Source: JAUVUV01 sp964548275 (GTDB taxonomy: Bacteria; Gemmatimonadota; Glassbacteria; GWA2-58-10). Taken from it: 64,000 bases of DNA. Positions 1-8,916 of the stretch are shown here, piece after piece; the stretch's first letter is position 1, and each line of letters opens with the position of its first letter. The translations under genes were made by a program, and so were the position numbers. The stretch is taken from the NCBI GenBank assembly GCA_964548275.1, contig CAZJQI010000002.1:84052-148051 (forward strand). Reading direction: 5' to 3'. The notes under the pieces were generated by a model, which made no database searches, was not told where the DNA came from, and was given only the letters and a program-made list of their open reading frames with translations.

Positions 1-307
1 GATCGCCCTTGTAGCTGTAAGTTACCTCGCCCTCGCTGTCGTCAGTTGTGGTTGACTCGCCGAGCTTGATCACGGCCCGGTAAGTTTTATCCTGTTTGGT
101 GAGGTAACCGGTGAAACGGGTTGCTCCGCCGACACACAAAACGAGCAGGCCCTCGGCCTGCGGGTCCAGAGTTCCAGTGTGCCCAACTTTACGAATACTC
201 AGAATCTGGCGTATCTTATCGACCACATTGTGGCTGGTGATACCGACCGGCTTATTGACCAGTAACACTCCGTGCAAGCCCGCTTTTGCACTCCCGGAAT
301 GATTCAT
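1..307 (-). CDS. truB: tRNA pseudouridine(55) synthase TruB, N-terminal part (cut by window edge)
   Basis: Isomerises U55 to pseudouridine in the T-loop of tRNAs. Only the first ~102 codons lie in the window; the rest runs off the left edge. The reverse-strand translation shows the family N-terminus: a LLVNKPVGITSH segment and then GHTGTLDPQAEGLL, which carries the catalytic Asp of the TruB family. The ATG start (307-305) overlaps the rbfA stop codon (TGA, 306-304) as ATGA, so the two are translationally coupled. It is the last visible gene of the rimP-nusA-infB-ylxP-rbfA-truB operon, a conserved bacterial order. The call is firm; only the C-terminal (PUA) end is unseen. Confidence 0.95.
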   Translation of the reverse strand, partial: MNHSGSAKAGLHGVLLVNKPVGITSHNVVDKIRQILSIRKVGHTGTLDPQAEGLLVLCVGGATRFTGYLTKQDKTYRAVIKLGESTTTDDSEGEVTYSYKGD

Positions 308-699
308 TCTCCCTGCCCCGAATCCTCCAGCGAACGGTCAAGAGATGAATCCTGCTCGGCATGAATACTATTCAGAATCTGGTCGATACGCGCGGCCTTT
401 TCGAACGTCTCGTCGAACCTGAAATTCAGACTGGGCACGTATTTCAAATAACAACGCCTGCCGATGCAGGCGCGAATGAAACTTCCAGCATGCCGAAAGC
501 TCTCCAGGACCTTCTGCTTGTCCTCGCCCATTATCGAGAAATAAACTGTCGCCTCCTTAAGGTCATCCGAGAGACGAACTCTGGTCACCGTGACAAACTG
601 AAGCCTGGGATCGCTGACCTCGAGCTGAAGAATTTTGCCGATTTCCCGGTGCAGCAGATGCCCTAATCTGTCGCTTCTTTTAAATGAATGTCTTGCCAT
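304..699 (-). CDS. rbfA: Ribosome-binding factor A
   Basis: Binds the 30S subunit near the 5' end of 16S rRNA and helps late 30S maturation. The 131-residue length is typical. The N-terminus (R-SDRLGHLLHREIGKIL) and the core DPRLQFVTVTRVRLSDDLKEA are hallmark RbfA blocks of a single KH-like fold. The C-terminus is acidic and Ser-rich (EQDSSLDRSLEDSGQGE). The ATG at 699-697 directly abuts the stop codon of the upstream DUF503 gene (702-700), and the 3' end overlaps truB by 4 nt. Position and sequence agree; no anomalies. Confidence 0.95.
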   Translation of the reverse strand: MARHSFKRSDRLGHLLHREIGKILQLEVSDPRLQFVTVTRVRLSDDLKEATVYFSIMGEDKQKVLESFRHAGSFIRACIGRRCYLKYVPSLNFRFDETFEKAARIDQILNSIHAEQDSSLDRSLEDSGQGE

Positions 700-981
700 C
701 TATAAAAAAGACATTTTTTGATCGATCAGTACTACTTCGCCGTTTGAAACCACCAGTTCCGAGACTTTCGAGAGTACCTGATTGGCAAACCGCTGGTTAT
801 TGGAAACCACTGCCACGGCCACAGTGGAACGCTGCCAGCTATCGAGAGAGTCCACCTCAGCTACGGAAACGTTGAACTTGTTAACTATCCGTGCTTTCAG
901 CCTTTTAAGCACTCCTCGTTTGGCTTTGAGCGAATGGATTCCTTCCAGATGCAATTTGAAGGTACAGATCCCAACTACCAT
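700..981 (-). CDS. ylxP: DUF503 family protein (YlxP-like)
   Basis: Small conserved protein (93 residues from the ATG at 981-979) of the DUF503/YlxP family, which is found between infB and rbfA in many bacteria. Its biochemical role is poorly defined; a link to ribosome assembly is inferred from gene order only. The sequence shows the family features: VVGICTFKLHLEG, then HSLKAKRGVLKRLKARIVNKFNVSVAEVD. A TTG three codons upstream (990) is an alternative start, but the ATG gives the usual family N-terminus. No good Shine-Dalgarno sequence is seen for either, and translation is probably coupled to infB, whose stop lies 19 nt upstream. Confidence 0.88.
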   Translation of the reverse strand: MVVGICTFKLHLEGIHSLKAKRGVLKRLKARIVNKFNVSVAEVDSLDSWQRSTVAVAVVSNNQRFANQVLSKVSELVVSNGEVVLIDQKMSFL

Positions 982-1000
982 CGGTTTCAAGGTTCAGCTG

Positions 1001-3286
1001 TCATTCGGAGGCCTGGCTGCTGAGCTGGCGCTTGACCTCTTCAATGACAAAGGTTTCGATTATATCTCCGACTTTAATATCTATGAAATTTTCAAGTTTT
1101 ATTCCGCACTCGAATCCGCTGGAGACCTCGCGCACGTCATCCTTGAAACGTTTGAGGCTGGCCAGATTACCCTCCCAGACCACTACTCCGTCACGGATAA
1201 GGCGGGCGCGATGGTTACGGTTTGCCTTGCCCTCGGCAACGAAACAACCTGCCACCGTACCCACCTTGGAAATTTTATAAACCTCTCGGACCTCGACAGA
1301 ACTCATAAATGTTTCTTTCTCCTCTGCGGAGAGGAGGCCTTCCATTGCCTGGTAGATATTATCCACCGCTTCGTAAATAACCCTGTAGAGCCTGATATCA
1401 ACGCCTTCGCGCTGCGCGGCTTCGCGGGCCCTGTTGTCCGGACGAACATGGAAGCCGATAATAATTGCCTGGCTTGCCGAGGCGAGGATGACATCGTTTT
1501 CGGTTATCGCTCCGACCCCGCGGTGGATAACCTCGACCTCGACCTCATTTGTGGATAGTTTCTCCAGTGCGTCGGAGAGCGCCTCCACAGAGCCATCTAC
1601 ATCGCCTTTGATAATCAGGTTAAGGTTCTGTACCTCTCCGGCCTCGATACGCTGGAAAAGCTGGTCGAGCGTCATCCTGTGATGTCTGGAAAACTCCTGT
1701 TCGCGCTTGAGGCGCTGGCGGACATTGGAAATGTCCTTGGCCTGGCGTTCCTCATGCACCACGTGGAAAGTGTCGCCTGCTTGCGGCACGCTGTCGAAGC
1801 CGAGAACCTGCACAGGCGAGGAGGGTCCATCCTCGTAGACATTCTCTCCACGCTCGTTTCGCATCGCCCTGACCCTTCCAGAGACCAGTCCGCAGATAAA
1901 TGGACCACCCACTTTAAGTTTTCCCGCAGTCAGCAATACAGTGGCTACCGAGCCCATACCCCTGTCCAGCTTTGCCTCAACCACCACTCCCTGTGCGGGA
2001 CCGGAAAACGGAGCGGTAAATTCCATGACCTCTGCCTGAAGAAGAATCAGTTCAAGCAGGTGGTCGACACCTGTTCCCTGCTTGGCGCTGATTTCCGCGC
2101 ATAGCACGTTGCCGCCGAATTCCTCGATCAGGAGATTTTGGTTGGAAAGCCCCTGTTTCACTTTTCCGGGATTGGCTGTGGACAGGTCGATCTTGTTGAT
2201 TGCCACGATGATCGGTACCCCCGCGGCCCGGGCATGGTTGATTGCTTCAACTGTCTGTGGCTGTATCGAATCATCGGCTGCAATGACCAGCACCACGATA
2301 TCGGTGACCTGCGCTCCTCGGGCGCGCATCGAGGTGAAAGCCTCGTGGCCCGGTGTATCGATAAAACAGATCGGGCCACCTTCGGTATTCACTTTGTAGG
2401 CGCCGATATGCTGGGTGATACCGCCGGACTCACCTTGAATGATATTGCTCTTGCGCATGTAATCCAGAAGGGTGGTTTTCCCGTGGTCAACATGTCCCAT
2501 CACGGTTACAATCGGGGCCCGCGGGCGTACATCCCCGAGTTTGACCTGCTCCTCTCTGGCCGACTCTTCAAGCATTTCATGGCCGTATTCTGCATCTCTG
2601 ACAGCCTTAAAACCAAACTCGTCGCAGATCAGGTTTATCGTGTTGAAATCGAGCCGCTGATTGACAGTGACCATTAATCCAAGATCAATACAGGTGCTGA
2701 TCAGCTTGCTTGCAGGAACTCCGATCAGGTCGCTCAACTCGGCAAGCGAAATAAATTCCATTACCTTGACCTGATTTTCCTCTCCTTTCTCCCCGGCCAC
2801 GGCAGTAGCGCCGGGAGTGCGCTTGCGTCTTTTCTTCTTTACCACGCCAGCGTCGATTTTAGCCAGGGTACGGCGGATATTCTCGGCAACCACTTTCTGG
2901 CTGATCTTTTTCTTTTTCTTCTTTTTCTTGCCCCAGACTTTCGCCGTTTGCTCATCATTCCAGACTGTACCGGTCTTTTCCCATCCTCGACGCTGGCCTC
3001 CTCCTCTCACACGCTGTGAATCTTTGCGCCGCGCAGTCTCGCCTTTTTCCATTTCCTTTTCTTTAGGTGGCTTGCCGATTCCGAATTTCTTTTTCTTGAC
3101 CTCTATTTTCTCGCGAACAGCGGCTTTTTCCTGGGCAAGCTTTTTGGCAATCAGCTTGACAGTTTCCTCGTCGATAGTGCTCATGTGACCGGAAACCGGG
3201 CGGTTAATATCTGCCAGCAACTTGACCAGGGCTTCGCTTGAAATATCGAAGTCTTTAGCTGCCTGATATACTCGAAAACCACGCAA
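1001..3286 (-). CDS. infB: Translation initiation factor IF-2
   Basis: GTPase that places fMet-tRNA in the P site and drives subunit joining. At 761 residues it is a mid-length IF-2. It shows an N-terminal IF2_N helical domain (residues 1-50), a Lys/Arg-rich linker (~60-155, with a run of nine lysines), a second IF2_N domain (~175-225), and the G domain from ~255 with GHVDHGKTT (G1), DTPGHEAF (G3) and NKIDL (G4). Domains II, III and IV follow to the C-terminus. The start is TTG (3286-3284), supported by GCAGGAG about 7 nt upstream and by the family N-terminus (RVYQAAKDFDISSE). It follows nusA after ~195 nt that fold into a likely structured leader (separate entry). Confidence 0.96.
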   Translation of the reverse strand: MRGFRVYQAAKDFDISSEALVKLLADINRPVSGHMSTIDEETVKLIAKKLAQEKAAVREKIEVKKKKFGIGKPPKEKEMEKGETARRKDSQRVRGGGQRRGWEKTGTVWNDEQTAKVWGKKKKKKKKISQKVVAENIRRTLAKIDAGVVKKKRRKRTPGATAVAGEKGEENQVKVMEFISLAELSDLIGVPASKLISTCIDLGLMVTVNQRLDFNTINLICDEFGFKAVRDAEYGHEMLEESAREEQVKLGDVRPRAPIVTVMGHVDHGKTTLLDYMRKSNIIQGESGGITQHIGAYKVNTEGGPICFIDTPGHEAFTSMRARGAQVTDIVVLVIAADDSIQPQTVEAINHARAAGVPIIVAINKIDLSTANPGKVKQGLSNQNLLIEEFGGNVLCAEISAKQGTGVDHLLELILLQAEVMEFTAPFSGPAQGVVVEAKLDRGMGSVATVLLTAGKLKVGGPFICGLVSGRVRAMRNERGENVYEDGPSSPVQVLGFDSVPQAGDTFHVVHEERQAKDISNVRQRLKREQEFSRHHRMTLDQLFQRIEAGEVQNLNLIIKGDVDGSVEALSDALEKLSTNEVEVEVIHRGVGAITENDVILASASQAIIIGFHVRPDNRAREAAQREGVDIRLYRVIYEAVDNIYQAMEGLLSAEEKETFMSSVEVREVYKISKVGTVAGCFVAEGKANRNHRARLIRDGVVVWEGNLASLKRFKDDVREVSSGFECGIKLENFIDIKVGDIIETFVIEEVKRQLSSQASE

Positions 3287-3316
3287 AGGACTACTCCTGC
3301 AGACTTGAAAACCGGC

Positions 3317-3368
3317 TGGGGATTATATCCAGAAGCTGGATGCGCTCAAGAGCAAGCCTGAATCCCCA
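3317..3368 (-). promoter_or_regulatory. Predicted structured RNA element in the nusA-infB spacer
   Basis: A perfect 8-bp closing stem (positions 3317-3324 pair with 3361-3368, TGGGGATT/AATCCCCA) encloses a perfect 6-bp hairpin (3327-3332 with 3336-3341, ATCCAG/CTGGAT) and a smaller GCTC/GAGC pairing around 3344-3353, giving a three-way-junction-like fold. It lies about 30 nt upstream of the infB start. No U-tract follows, so it is not an ordinary intrinsic terminator. A role in infB translation control or mRNA processing is inference only. Confidence 0.4.
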
Positions 3369-3481
3369 ATTTTTAGGAAATTCTTAATAAGATAGTCTAT
3401 TCATGGATATTTGTAAACATTTTCCCGCCTTTTATCAATCCTGAAGCCAACGCGACAAGGAGCAAAGGGCTCCGCACACTC

Positions 3482-4966
3482 TTAGTCCTCTTCTTCCTCC
3501 TCGTAATGCTCGATCAGAAAGTTTACGATATCCTTTACTTTCAAGCTTGTCTGTTTCCCAACGCCTTTTACCTTGCACAGATCCTCTTCATTAGCCAATA
3601 CCAGCTTGTAGAAGGTTTCGTAACCAGCGCCTTCCAGCTTTTCTCTCAGGGCAAGAGTGAAAGACTCGATCAGGCTGATCGGAAAATCCTCCACCGGCAG
3701 ATCTTCCAAGATCTCGCGCTGTTTCTCGTCGAGCTGGTCCAGGTCGATTCCTTCAACCTGAAGTGCCTGTTTATCTTCCATCCCCCTGGTTTCGGCTGCC
3801 TCCACCGCTTTTTCCTCCATTTCCATTTCAGGCTTCTCAGCAGCGGCAGCCTCTTCGGCCGGCTTCCGGCTCTCCCGCTTAGTTTTTTTCGATCCGCCGA
3901 ACACATCGGTGAGTATCTCGTCGCGCTTGGCGAGGAATTCTTTCTTCTCCACCAGGTCGATCTTCCAGCCGGTGAGCATGGAGGCCAGGCGAACGTTCTG
4001 GCCGTTCTTGCCGATAGCAAGCGAGAGCTGGTCGTCCTCGATCACCACAGTCACCGAATTCTCCTCGCGATTGATCGAAGTCCGGTAGATCTTGGCCGGA
4101 TTCAGTGCGGCGCGCACGAAGTTCTGGGGATCCTCGTTGTAGGGGATGATATCAATCCGCTCACCGCCCAGCTCGTTGACCACGGCTTGTACCCGGCTGC
4201 CCTTGAGTCCTACACAGGCACCCACAGGATCGATGTGTTCATCATTGGAGTAAACCGCGATTTTCGAGCGGCTGCCGGCTTCTCTCACCACATCCTTGAT
4301 CTCGATAATACCCTGGTAGATTTCGGGGACTTCGATCTGAAAGAGGGCTTTCAGGAAACTCTCATTGGTGCGGCTCAAAATGAGCTGTGGCCCCTTGGTG
4401 GTCTCGCGGATGTCGATCAGGCAAGCCCGGACCGGGTCGCCCTGCTTGAAATGATCCTTGCGGTTGACCTCTTTCATCGGCAGTATCGCCTCGGCTTGCC
4501 TGTTCAGAAAAATCACATAATTTCCGCGCTCCACCTGCTGGATCGTGCCGGAAAGCAGTTCGCCGATCTTGCCGGAATACTCGGCGCGAATTTTCTCGCG
4601 TTCTGCCTCCCTGATACGCTGGATAACCACTTGCTTGGCGGCCTGGATCGCGTTGCGGCCGAAATCGATGAAGGGAACCTCCTGCCAGAGGATATCGTCT
4701 TCACCGAGATCTGCATTGATCTCTTTCGCTTCGGTCAGGGAAACCTGTGCGCTCGGGTCAGTAACCTCATCGACAACCTGACGGCCAACTTTGATGTCGA
4801 TCTTGCCGCCCTGGGGATCAATCTTTACCTCTATTTCACAGGTAGAACCGTACTTCTTCCGAACAGCGGCCACGAGACCCGCCTCGATCATTTCTATCAA
4901 CTCTTCACGTCCGATGCTTTTCTCACGTGCAATCTCTGAAAAGGCATCCAGAATTGGATTAATCAT
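3482..4966 (-). CDS. nusA: Transcription termination/antitermination factor NusA
   Basis: RNA polymerase-associated factor affecting pausing, termination and antitermination. The 494 residues comprise an N-terminal RNAP-binding domain (1-~130), an S1 domain (~135-200, GTIQQVERGNYVIFL), two KH domains (~205-345, including GSRVQAVVNELGGERIDII and AIGKNGQNVRLASMLTGWKIDL), an acidic linker (~350-415, EEAAAAEKPEMEMEEK) and a C-terminal helix-hairpin-helix unit (~455-490, EEDLCKVKGVGKQTSLKVKDI). The ATG start is at 4966. It sits between rimP and infB in the usual operon order. The acidic linker and single C-terminal HhH differ from the two acidic repeats of enterobacterial NusA. Confidence 0.96.
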   Translation of the reverse strand: MINPILDAFSEIAREKSIGREELIEMIEAGLVAAVRKKYGSTCEIEVKIDPQGGKIDIKVGRQVVDEVTDPSAQVSLTEAKEINADLGEDDILWQEVPFIDFGRNAIQAAKQVVIQRIREAEREKIRAEYSGKIGELLSGTIQQVERGNYVIFLNRQAEAILPMKEVNRKDHFKQGDPVRACLIDIRETTKGPQLILSRTNESFLKALFQIEVPEIYQGIIEIKDVVREAGSRSKIAVYSNDEHIDPVGACVGLKGSRVQAVVNELGGERIDIIPYNEDPQNFVRAALNPAKIYRTSINREENSVTVVIEDDQLSLAIGKNGQNVRLASMLTGWKIDLVEKKEFLAKRDEILTDVFGGSKKTKRESRKPAEEAAAAEKPEMEMEEKAVEAAETRGMEDKQALQVEGIDLDQLDEKQREILEDLPVEDFPISLIESFTLALREKLEGAGYETFYKLVLANEEDLCKVKGVGKQTSLKVKDIVNFLIEHYEEEEED

Positions 4967-5078
4967 AAAAACAACCCCACATCAAATTTCAAAAGATAAG
5001 GACAGGAAAATAACTCAGTATTCTCTGCGAGAGTTTTCTGCTGCTTTGTCAAAGCCTACTTTCGAGTGTTTATCCAGA

Positions 5079-5540
5079 TTATTTCCATTCGTAGACCAGA
5101 TTCGCCCTCTGTACACTTTCCAGGGGAAATTTTTCCTGTACGCCGCCGTCGAGTTCGATCACGACATCGGTCTGATTTTCAAGTCCCCGCAGAATGCCGG
5201 TGAATTTCCTTCGTTTTCCTATGGGCTGGCGAAGCAGGATACGGGCCTTGCACCCTGCGAAACGCTCGTAATCTTTCGGCATGAACAGAGGCCGGTCCAG
5301 GCCGGGGGAGGAAACCTCGAGAACATAGGAATCCCTGAACACCTCGCTTTGCTCGATAAGGGAATCGATCCGGCGGCTTGCCGCCGCACAGTCTTCCACG
5401 CTTACACCACCCTGCTTATCGATAAAGAAAACCGCCTTGCGCCGGGTACCGGTTCCTGAGACCTGTATCATGACCAGCTCGTAACCGGAGTCGTTCAAAA
5501 CCGGCTCGCACAGCGAAAAAAGGTCCGCCTCGAGATCCAT
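5079..5540 (-). CDS. rimP: Ribosome maturation factor RimP
   Basis: Needed for efficient 30S subunit maturation. The protein has 153 residues, as is typical. It contains the N-terminal alpha/beta domain (ELVMIQVSGTGTRRKAVFFIDKQGGVSVEDCAAASRRID in pieces, with the family V-x-DC motif) and a DSYVLEVSSPGLDRPL block, which is the RimP signature, then a C-terminal SH3-like domain. It is the first gene of the nusA operon. It starts just downstream of the intrinsic terminator of the coaD unit, so its promoter must lie within about 50 nt or transcription must read through. ATG start at 5540. Confidence 0.94.
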   Translation of the reverse strand: MDLEADLFSLCEPVLNDSGYELVMIQVSGTGTRRKAVFFIDKQGGVSVEDCAAASRRIDSLIEQSEVFRDSYVLEVSSPGLDRPLFMPKDYERFAGCKARILLRQPIGKRRKFTGILRGLENQTDVVIELDGGVQEKFPLESVQRANLVYEWK

Positions 5541-5588
5541 CCTCGCATCCTATCTCTGGCATAGCCTATCTTGAAATAAGACTACAAT

Positions 5589-5622
5589 TTAAAAAAAAGA
5601 GTGGGGTTTAGCCCACTCTTAT
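5589..5622 (-). terminator. Intrinsic terminator after coaD
   Basis: Perfect 9-bp stem AAGAGTGGG/CCCACTCTT (5597-5605 with 5612-5620) and 6-nt loop. On the minus strand it is followed by eight U residues (the A-run 5591-5598). It ends the recJ-rsmD-coaD transcript and separates it from rimP. Confidence 0.88.
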
Positions 5623-5718
5623 TTAAAAGATAACCGAATGAATTGAAAAAATCAAGAAAAACAGCGTTTAATGTTTTAGCGGTTTTTTTGCGAATGCAGC
5701 CTGTTAGTTCCTCAAGAC

Positions 5719-6216
5719 CTAATCTACCCCTAACCGTTGGCGGAGGGCTTTTTCCACCGAAGGTGTGACCAGTTCAGATATGTCGCCTCCCAGGGAGGCG
5801 ACTTCTTTTACCAGGCTGGAGCTCAGGTAAATATATTCCTGGTCCGGGGCGAGAAAGACCTGTTCGACCTCCGGGGCCAGTTTCTTGTTCATCAGAGCCA
5901 TCTGGAATTCGTACTCGAAGTCAGATACTGCGCGAAGGCCTCGAAAGATGACCCGCGCTCCCTTACTGCGCGCATAGTTCACCAGGAGGCCGTCGAAAGA
6001 CTCGACCTCGAGATCGAGCTCAAAGTCGGCAAGCGATTCTTTGATCAGCTGTACCCGATCCTCGATAGGGAAAGTGAACTCCTTGTGAGTCCCCTCGGTC
6101 ACCGCGATGATGAGGCGCTCGCAAAGTCGAAGACTGCGTTGGATGATGTCCAAATGCCCGAGTGTAATCGGGTCGAAAGTCCCCGGATAAATACCGATTT
6201 TCGCTTTCTGCTTCAT
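5719..6216 (-). CDS. coaD: Phosphopantetheine adenylyltransferase
   Basis: Transfers AMP from ATP to 4'-phosphopantetheine, giving dephospho-CoA, the penultimate step of coenzyme A synthesis. The 165-residue protein is full length. It has the nucleotidyltransferase N-terminus IYPGTFDPITLGHLDII, with the T/HxGH-type motif (TLGHLD), the FRGLRAVSDFEYEFQMA block and the C-terminal YLSSSLVKEVASLGGDISELV motif (ISSS-type). It starts 4 nt after the rsmD stop, the common rsmD-coaD arrangement. A strong intrinsic terminator follows. Confidence 0.96.
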   Translation of the reverse strand: MKQKAKIGIYPGTFDPITLGHLDIIQRSLRLCERLIIAVTEGTHKEFTFPIEDRVQLIKESLADFELDLEVESFDGLLVNYARSKGARVIFRGLRAVSDFEYEFQMALMNKKLAPEVEQVFLAPDQEYIYLSSSLVKEVASLGGDISELVTPSVEKALRQRLGVD

Positions 6217-6220
6217 CTTT

Positions 6221-6763
6221 TCACTCTGCCAGATAGATGCTGTAGGTGCTTTCGCCGAAGCGAGCGGTTTTCAATCGTCGAACAGGGATATTACCGGGGA
6301 AGGTTATTATATTTTCAGGGCATTCAAGAACGAGTATCGATCCTTTGCAGTGGTGCTCCAGCCACCAGGAGAATACCTTCTTGGCGAAACCACTTGCAAA
6401 CGGCGGGTCGGCGAAAACCAGGTCGAAATCTTCGTCCTTCTTCAGATTTGCAAGAAACGGAAGGACATCGGCACAAATAACGCTGCAGTCTGTCTCCACT
6501 CCCAGCAGGCGGACATTTTCCATTAGAGAGCGAATAGCGGTCCGGTTTTTTTCTACAAAAGTCACACTTGCTGCGCCCCGGCTGAGTGCTTCCAGGCCCA
6601 GCGCCCCGCTTCCTGCAAAAAGGTCGAGCACTGTTGCACCGCTGCAGGCATCACCCAGGGCGGAGAACAGCGACTCTTTCATTCTGTCGCCAGTGGGCCG
6701 TACCTTCCGCCCGGCAGGAACACTCAATTTTCGCCCGTGAAGTTTTCCTGCGATTATCCGCAT
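6221..6763 (-). CDS. rsmD: 16S rRNA (guanine(966)-N(2))-methyltransferase RsmD
   Basis: SAM-dependent methyltransferase acting on G966 of 16S rRNA in the assembled 30S particle. It has 180 residues from the ATG at 6763-6761, which shares one base with the recJ stop (TGATG). A TTG one codon earlier is possible. Visible motifs are the N-terminal RIIAGKLHGRKL, the SAM-binding LDLFAGSGALGLEALSRGA and the catalytic FADPPF (D/NPPF type). The length and the recJ-rsmD-coaD context fit the family. Confidence 0.95.
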   Translation of the reverse strand: MRIIAGKLHGRKLSVPAGRKVRPTGDRMKESLFSALGDACSGATVLDLFAGSGALGLEALSRGAASVTFVEKNRTAIRSLMENVRLLGVETDCSVICADVLPFLANLKKDEDFDLVFADPPFASGFAKKVFSWWLEHHCKGSILVLECPENIITFPGNIPVRRLKTARFGESTYSIYLAE

Positions 6764-8475
6764 CAACCTGAGACCTTGATGTCTTTCAGGTTGGCCTGAA
6801 GCTGGCGCATGTTATTCCAGATATTCTCCTCTAAGACAAAGGCGATGCTCACCTTTTCCCTGGCCGTGTTGATCTCCTTGAGCTTGTCCGCCATGCCGAA
6901 ACCGATAGTCTCGAGTTGATAGCCGTCCTTGCGCACCCTCATCTTCAGGTGGTTGCTTCCGACTATTTTCGGATATCCCACTACCGAAAGATTGCTGACA
7001 ACCAATACGGGCTTGGGATTTCCGGGGCCGTAGGGACGGAATCCTTCGAGGCTTTCGAGAAACGTATGGTTGGCCTGGCTCAGATCGATTTCAAGGTCCA
7101 CCGAGATTTCCGGCACAAGGTCCTGCGAACTCATTGTCTCGTGGGCCGCCCCGTCGAAACACTCGATAAAATCCTGGAGCTTTTCTTTTCTCAACTGCAA
7201 GCCTGCAGCATATTTGTGACCACCGAAAACCTCGATATGGTCGGCGCATTTCTGCAGCGCGTTGTGGAGATGGAAATTGGCAATCGATCGGGCAGAGCCC
7301 TTGCCTTCACCGGTTTCGTCGAATGAAATCAGCACTGTCGGCCGGTAGAATTCCTCGACGATTCGCGAGGCTACGATTCCCAGGACGCCTGGATGCCAGT
7401 TCTCCGAGTGCAGCACGATTGTCCAGCGCTGGTCGAGATTAACCTGTTGGCTGATCGCTTCGCGGGCCTCGCTGAGAGTCTGAATGTCAACCTCACGGCG
7501 GAGCCGGTTTTCCTGTTCGAGGATCTCGGCCAGTTCCCGCGCTTCATTTAGATCGTCGGAGAGGAAAAGTTTCACCCCGCGCTCGGCATCACCCATCCTG
7601 CCGACTGCGTTAATCCTGGGAGCCATGGAAAAGACAATATCCGAGCTGTCGAGATCTTTATTCTCCAGACCGGCCAGATCGATTAAAGCCCAGATACCCG
7701 GTTTTCCCGATTCCTTCATCTTCTCCAGCCCGACCCTGGCGAAAATCCTGTTTTCCCCGAGCAGGGGCACTATATCGGCAATCGAGCCGATAGCCACCAT
7801 GTCCAGATGCTCGTTAAGCTGATGCTGGCCCACGCCCAGTTTCTCGCTCAGTCCCTGGCAGAGCTTGAAAGCAACCCCGATACCTGCGAGTTCCTTTTCC
7901 GGATATTCATCCTCTTTCTGTTTAGGATTAAGAATCGCCACCGCCTCTGGCGATTGCTCACCAGTGGGCTCGTGGTGGTCGGTGATAATCATTTCGAGCC
8001 CTTTGGAGTTGGCGTAATTGATTGCTTCATTAGCGGATATGCCGCAGTCAACGGTAATAATCAGGCGGGCACCCATCTCAGCCACGCTGTCCAGGCCGGC
8101 CTCGGAGAGGCCATACCCCTCCACCATGCGATGGGGGATATAATATCCAACATTGGCACCGAGCTGACTCAGATAGCGCACCAGAAGAGAAATCGATGTG
8201 ATCCCGTCCACATCGTAATCTCCATAGATCACTATCTTTTCACGCTCCCGCAGAGCCTGGATCAGACGGTCGACAGCTTTCTCCATGTCTTTCATCATGA
8301 AAGGATCATGGAGATCGGCCAAAGATGGGTTGAGAAATTTCTCTACCTCTTCGGCACTTTTGAAGCCACGGTTGGAAAGAATCTGGCAAACCAGCGGGTG
8401 GAGACCGACCCGTTTTTCCAGTTCGAGTATCTTCTCATTAAAGGATACGGCTGGACCGATCCAGCGATGTTTCAA
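6763..8475 (-). CDS. recJ: Single-stranded-DNA-specific exonuclease RecJ
   Basis: A 5'-3' ssDNA exonuclease used in recombination and mismatch or base-excision repair. The 570-residue protein matches the family. It has DHH-domain motifs with metal ligands: IYGDYDVDG (~residue 82), VDCGIS, and the DHH triad in TDHHEP (~160). These are followed by the DHHA1 domain with the GGHKYAAGL motif (~405) and a C-terminal OB-like domain (~450-560). The ATG start is at 8475. It is the first gene of the recJ-rsmD-coaD unit and lies about 60 nt downstream of the RNase P RNA. Confidence 0.95.
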   Translation of the reverse strand: MKHRWIGPAVSFNEKILELEKRVGLHPLVCQILSNRGFKSAEEVEKFLNPSLADLHDPFMMKDMEKAVDRLIQALREREKIVIYGDYDVDGITSISLLVRYLSQLGANVGYYIPHRMVEGYGLSEAGLDSVAEMGARLIITVDCGISANEAINYANSKGLEMIITDHHEPTGEQSPEAVAILNPKQKEDEYPEKELAGIGVAFKLCQGLSEKLGVGQHQLNEHLDMVAIGSIADIVPLLGENRIFARVGLEKMKESGKPGIWALIDLAGLENKDLDSSDIVFSMAPRINAVGRMGDAERGVKLFLSDDLNEARELAEILEQENRLRREVDIQTLSEAREAISQQVNLDQRWTIVLHSENWHPGVLGIVASRIVEEFYRPTVLISFDETGEGKGSARSIANFHLHNALQKCADHIEVFGGHKYAAGLQLRKEKLQDFIECFDGAAHETMSSQDLVPEISVDLEIDLSQANHTFLESLEGFRPYGPGNPKPVLVVSNLSVVGYPKIVGSNHLKMRVRKDGYQLETIGFGMADKLKEINTAREKVSIAFVLEENIWNNMRQLQANLKDIKVSG

Positions 8476-8534
8476 TGAAGAGTTCCTCAGATTTTGGTCG
8501 CATCGGGGGTGCGATGATTAAAAATCGATTTTCC

Positions 8535-8905
8535 CCAAGTGAAGAATAAGCCGGATTCTGTACCCTGCACAGGTGGCAAGGGGGCGGCCATTCATCTGGG
8601 CGGCGGATTACTCCGTCCGCTCTTGTTGCAACCTACCCGGGAGTCAAACGAGACGAGCAGCCTCTCCTCCCCTACTTGGTTTTGCTCCGGATGGGGTTTA
8701 CCATGCCCCGTCCGTCACCGGACGGGCGGTGCGCTCTTACCGCACCATTTCACCCTTACCGGTGTGAGACACCGGCGGTATCTTTTCTGTGGCACTTTCC
8801 ATCAGGTTGCCCTGCCTGGATGTTATCCAGCATCCTGCTCTATGGAGTCCGGACTTTCCTCGACCCGCAGGCTGAACACGGGCCGCGGCCGCTTTCTCCA
8901 CTTGG
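8535..8905 (-). ncRNA. rnpB: RNase P RNA, bacterial class A
   Basis: Catalytic RNA that trims tRNA 5' leaders. Read on the minus strand, the conserved blocks appear in order: CGAGGAAAGTCCGGACTCCA near the 5' end, CAGGGCAACCTGATGGAAAGTGCC in pieces, a GGTAAGGGTGAAA block, and near the 3' end ACAGAATCCGGCTTAT. The ends are set by a P1 helix pairing 8896-8905 with 8535-8544 (CCAAGTGGAG with CTTCACTTGG, one G-A mismatch), giving about 371 nt. It starts 11 nt after the stop of the zinc-ribbon gene and is probably co-transcribed with or processed from that transcript. Ends are uncertain by a few nt. Confidence 0.93.
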
Positions 8906-8916
8906 AGAAAAGTAAA

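Noticed and set aside
782..1558. 258-codon plus-strand frame opposite ylxP and infB
   Set aside because: Shadow of infB on the opposite strand; no family features.
3506..4939. 477-codon plus-strand frame antisense to nusA
   Set aside because: It is the complement of a clearly conserved nusA; its translation has no domain and arises from the high-GC codon bias.
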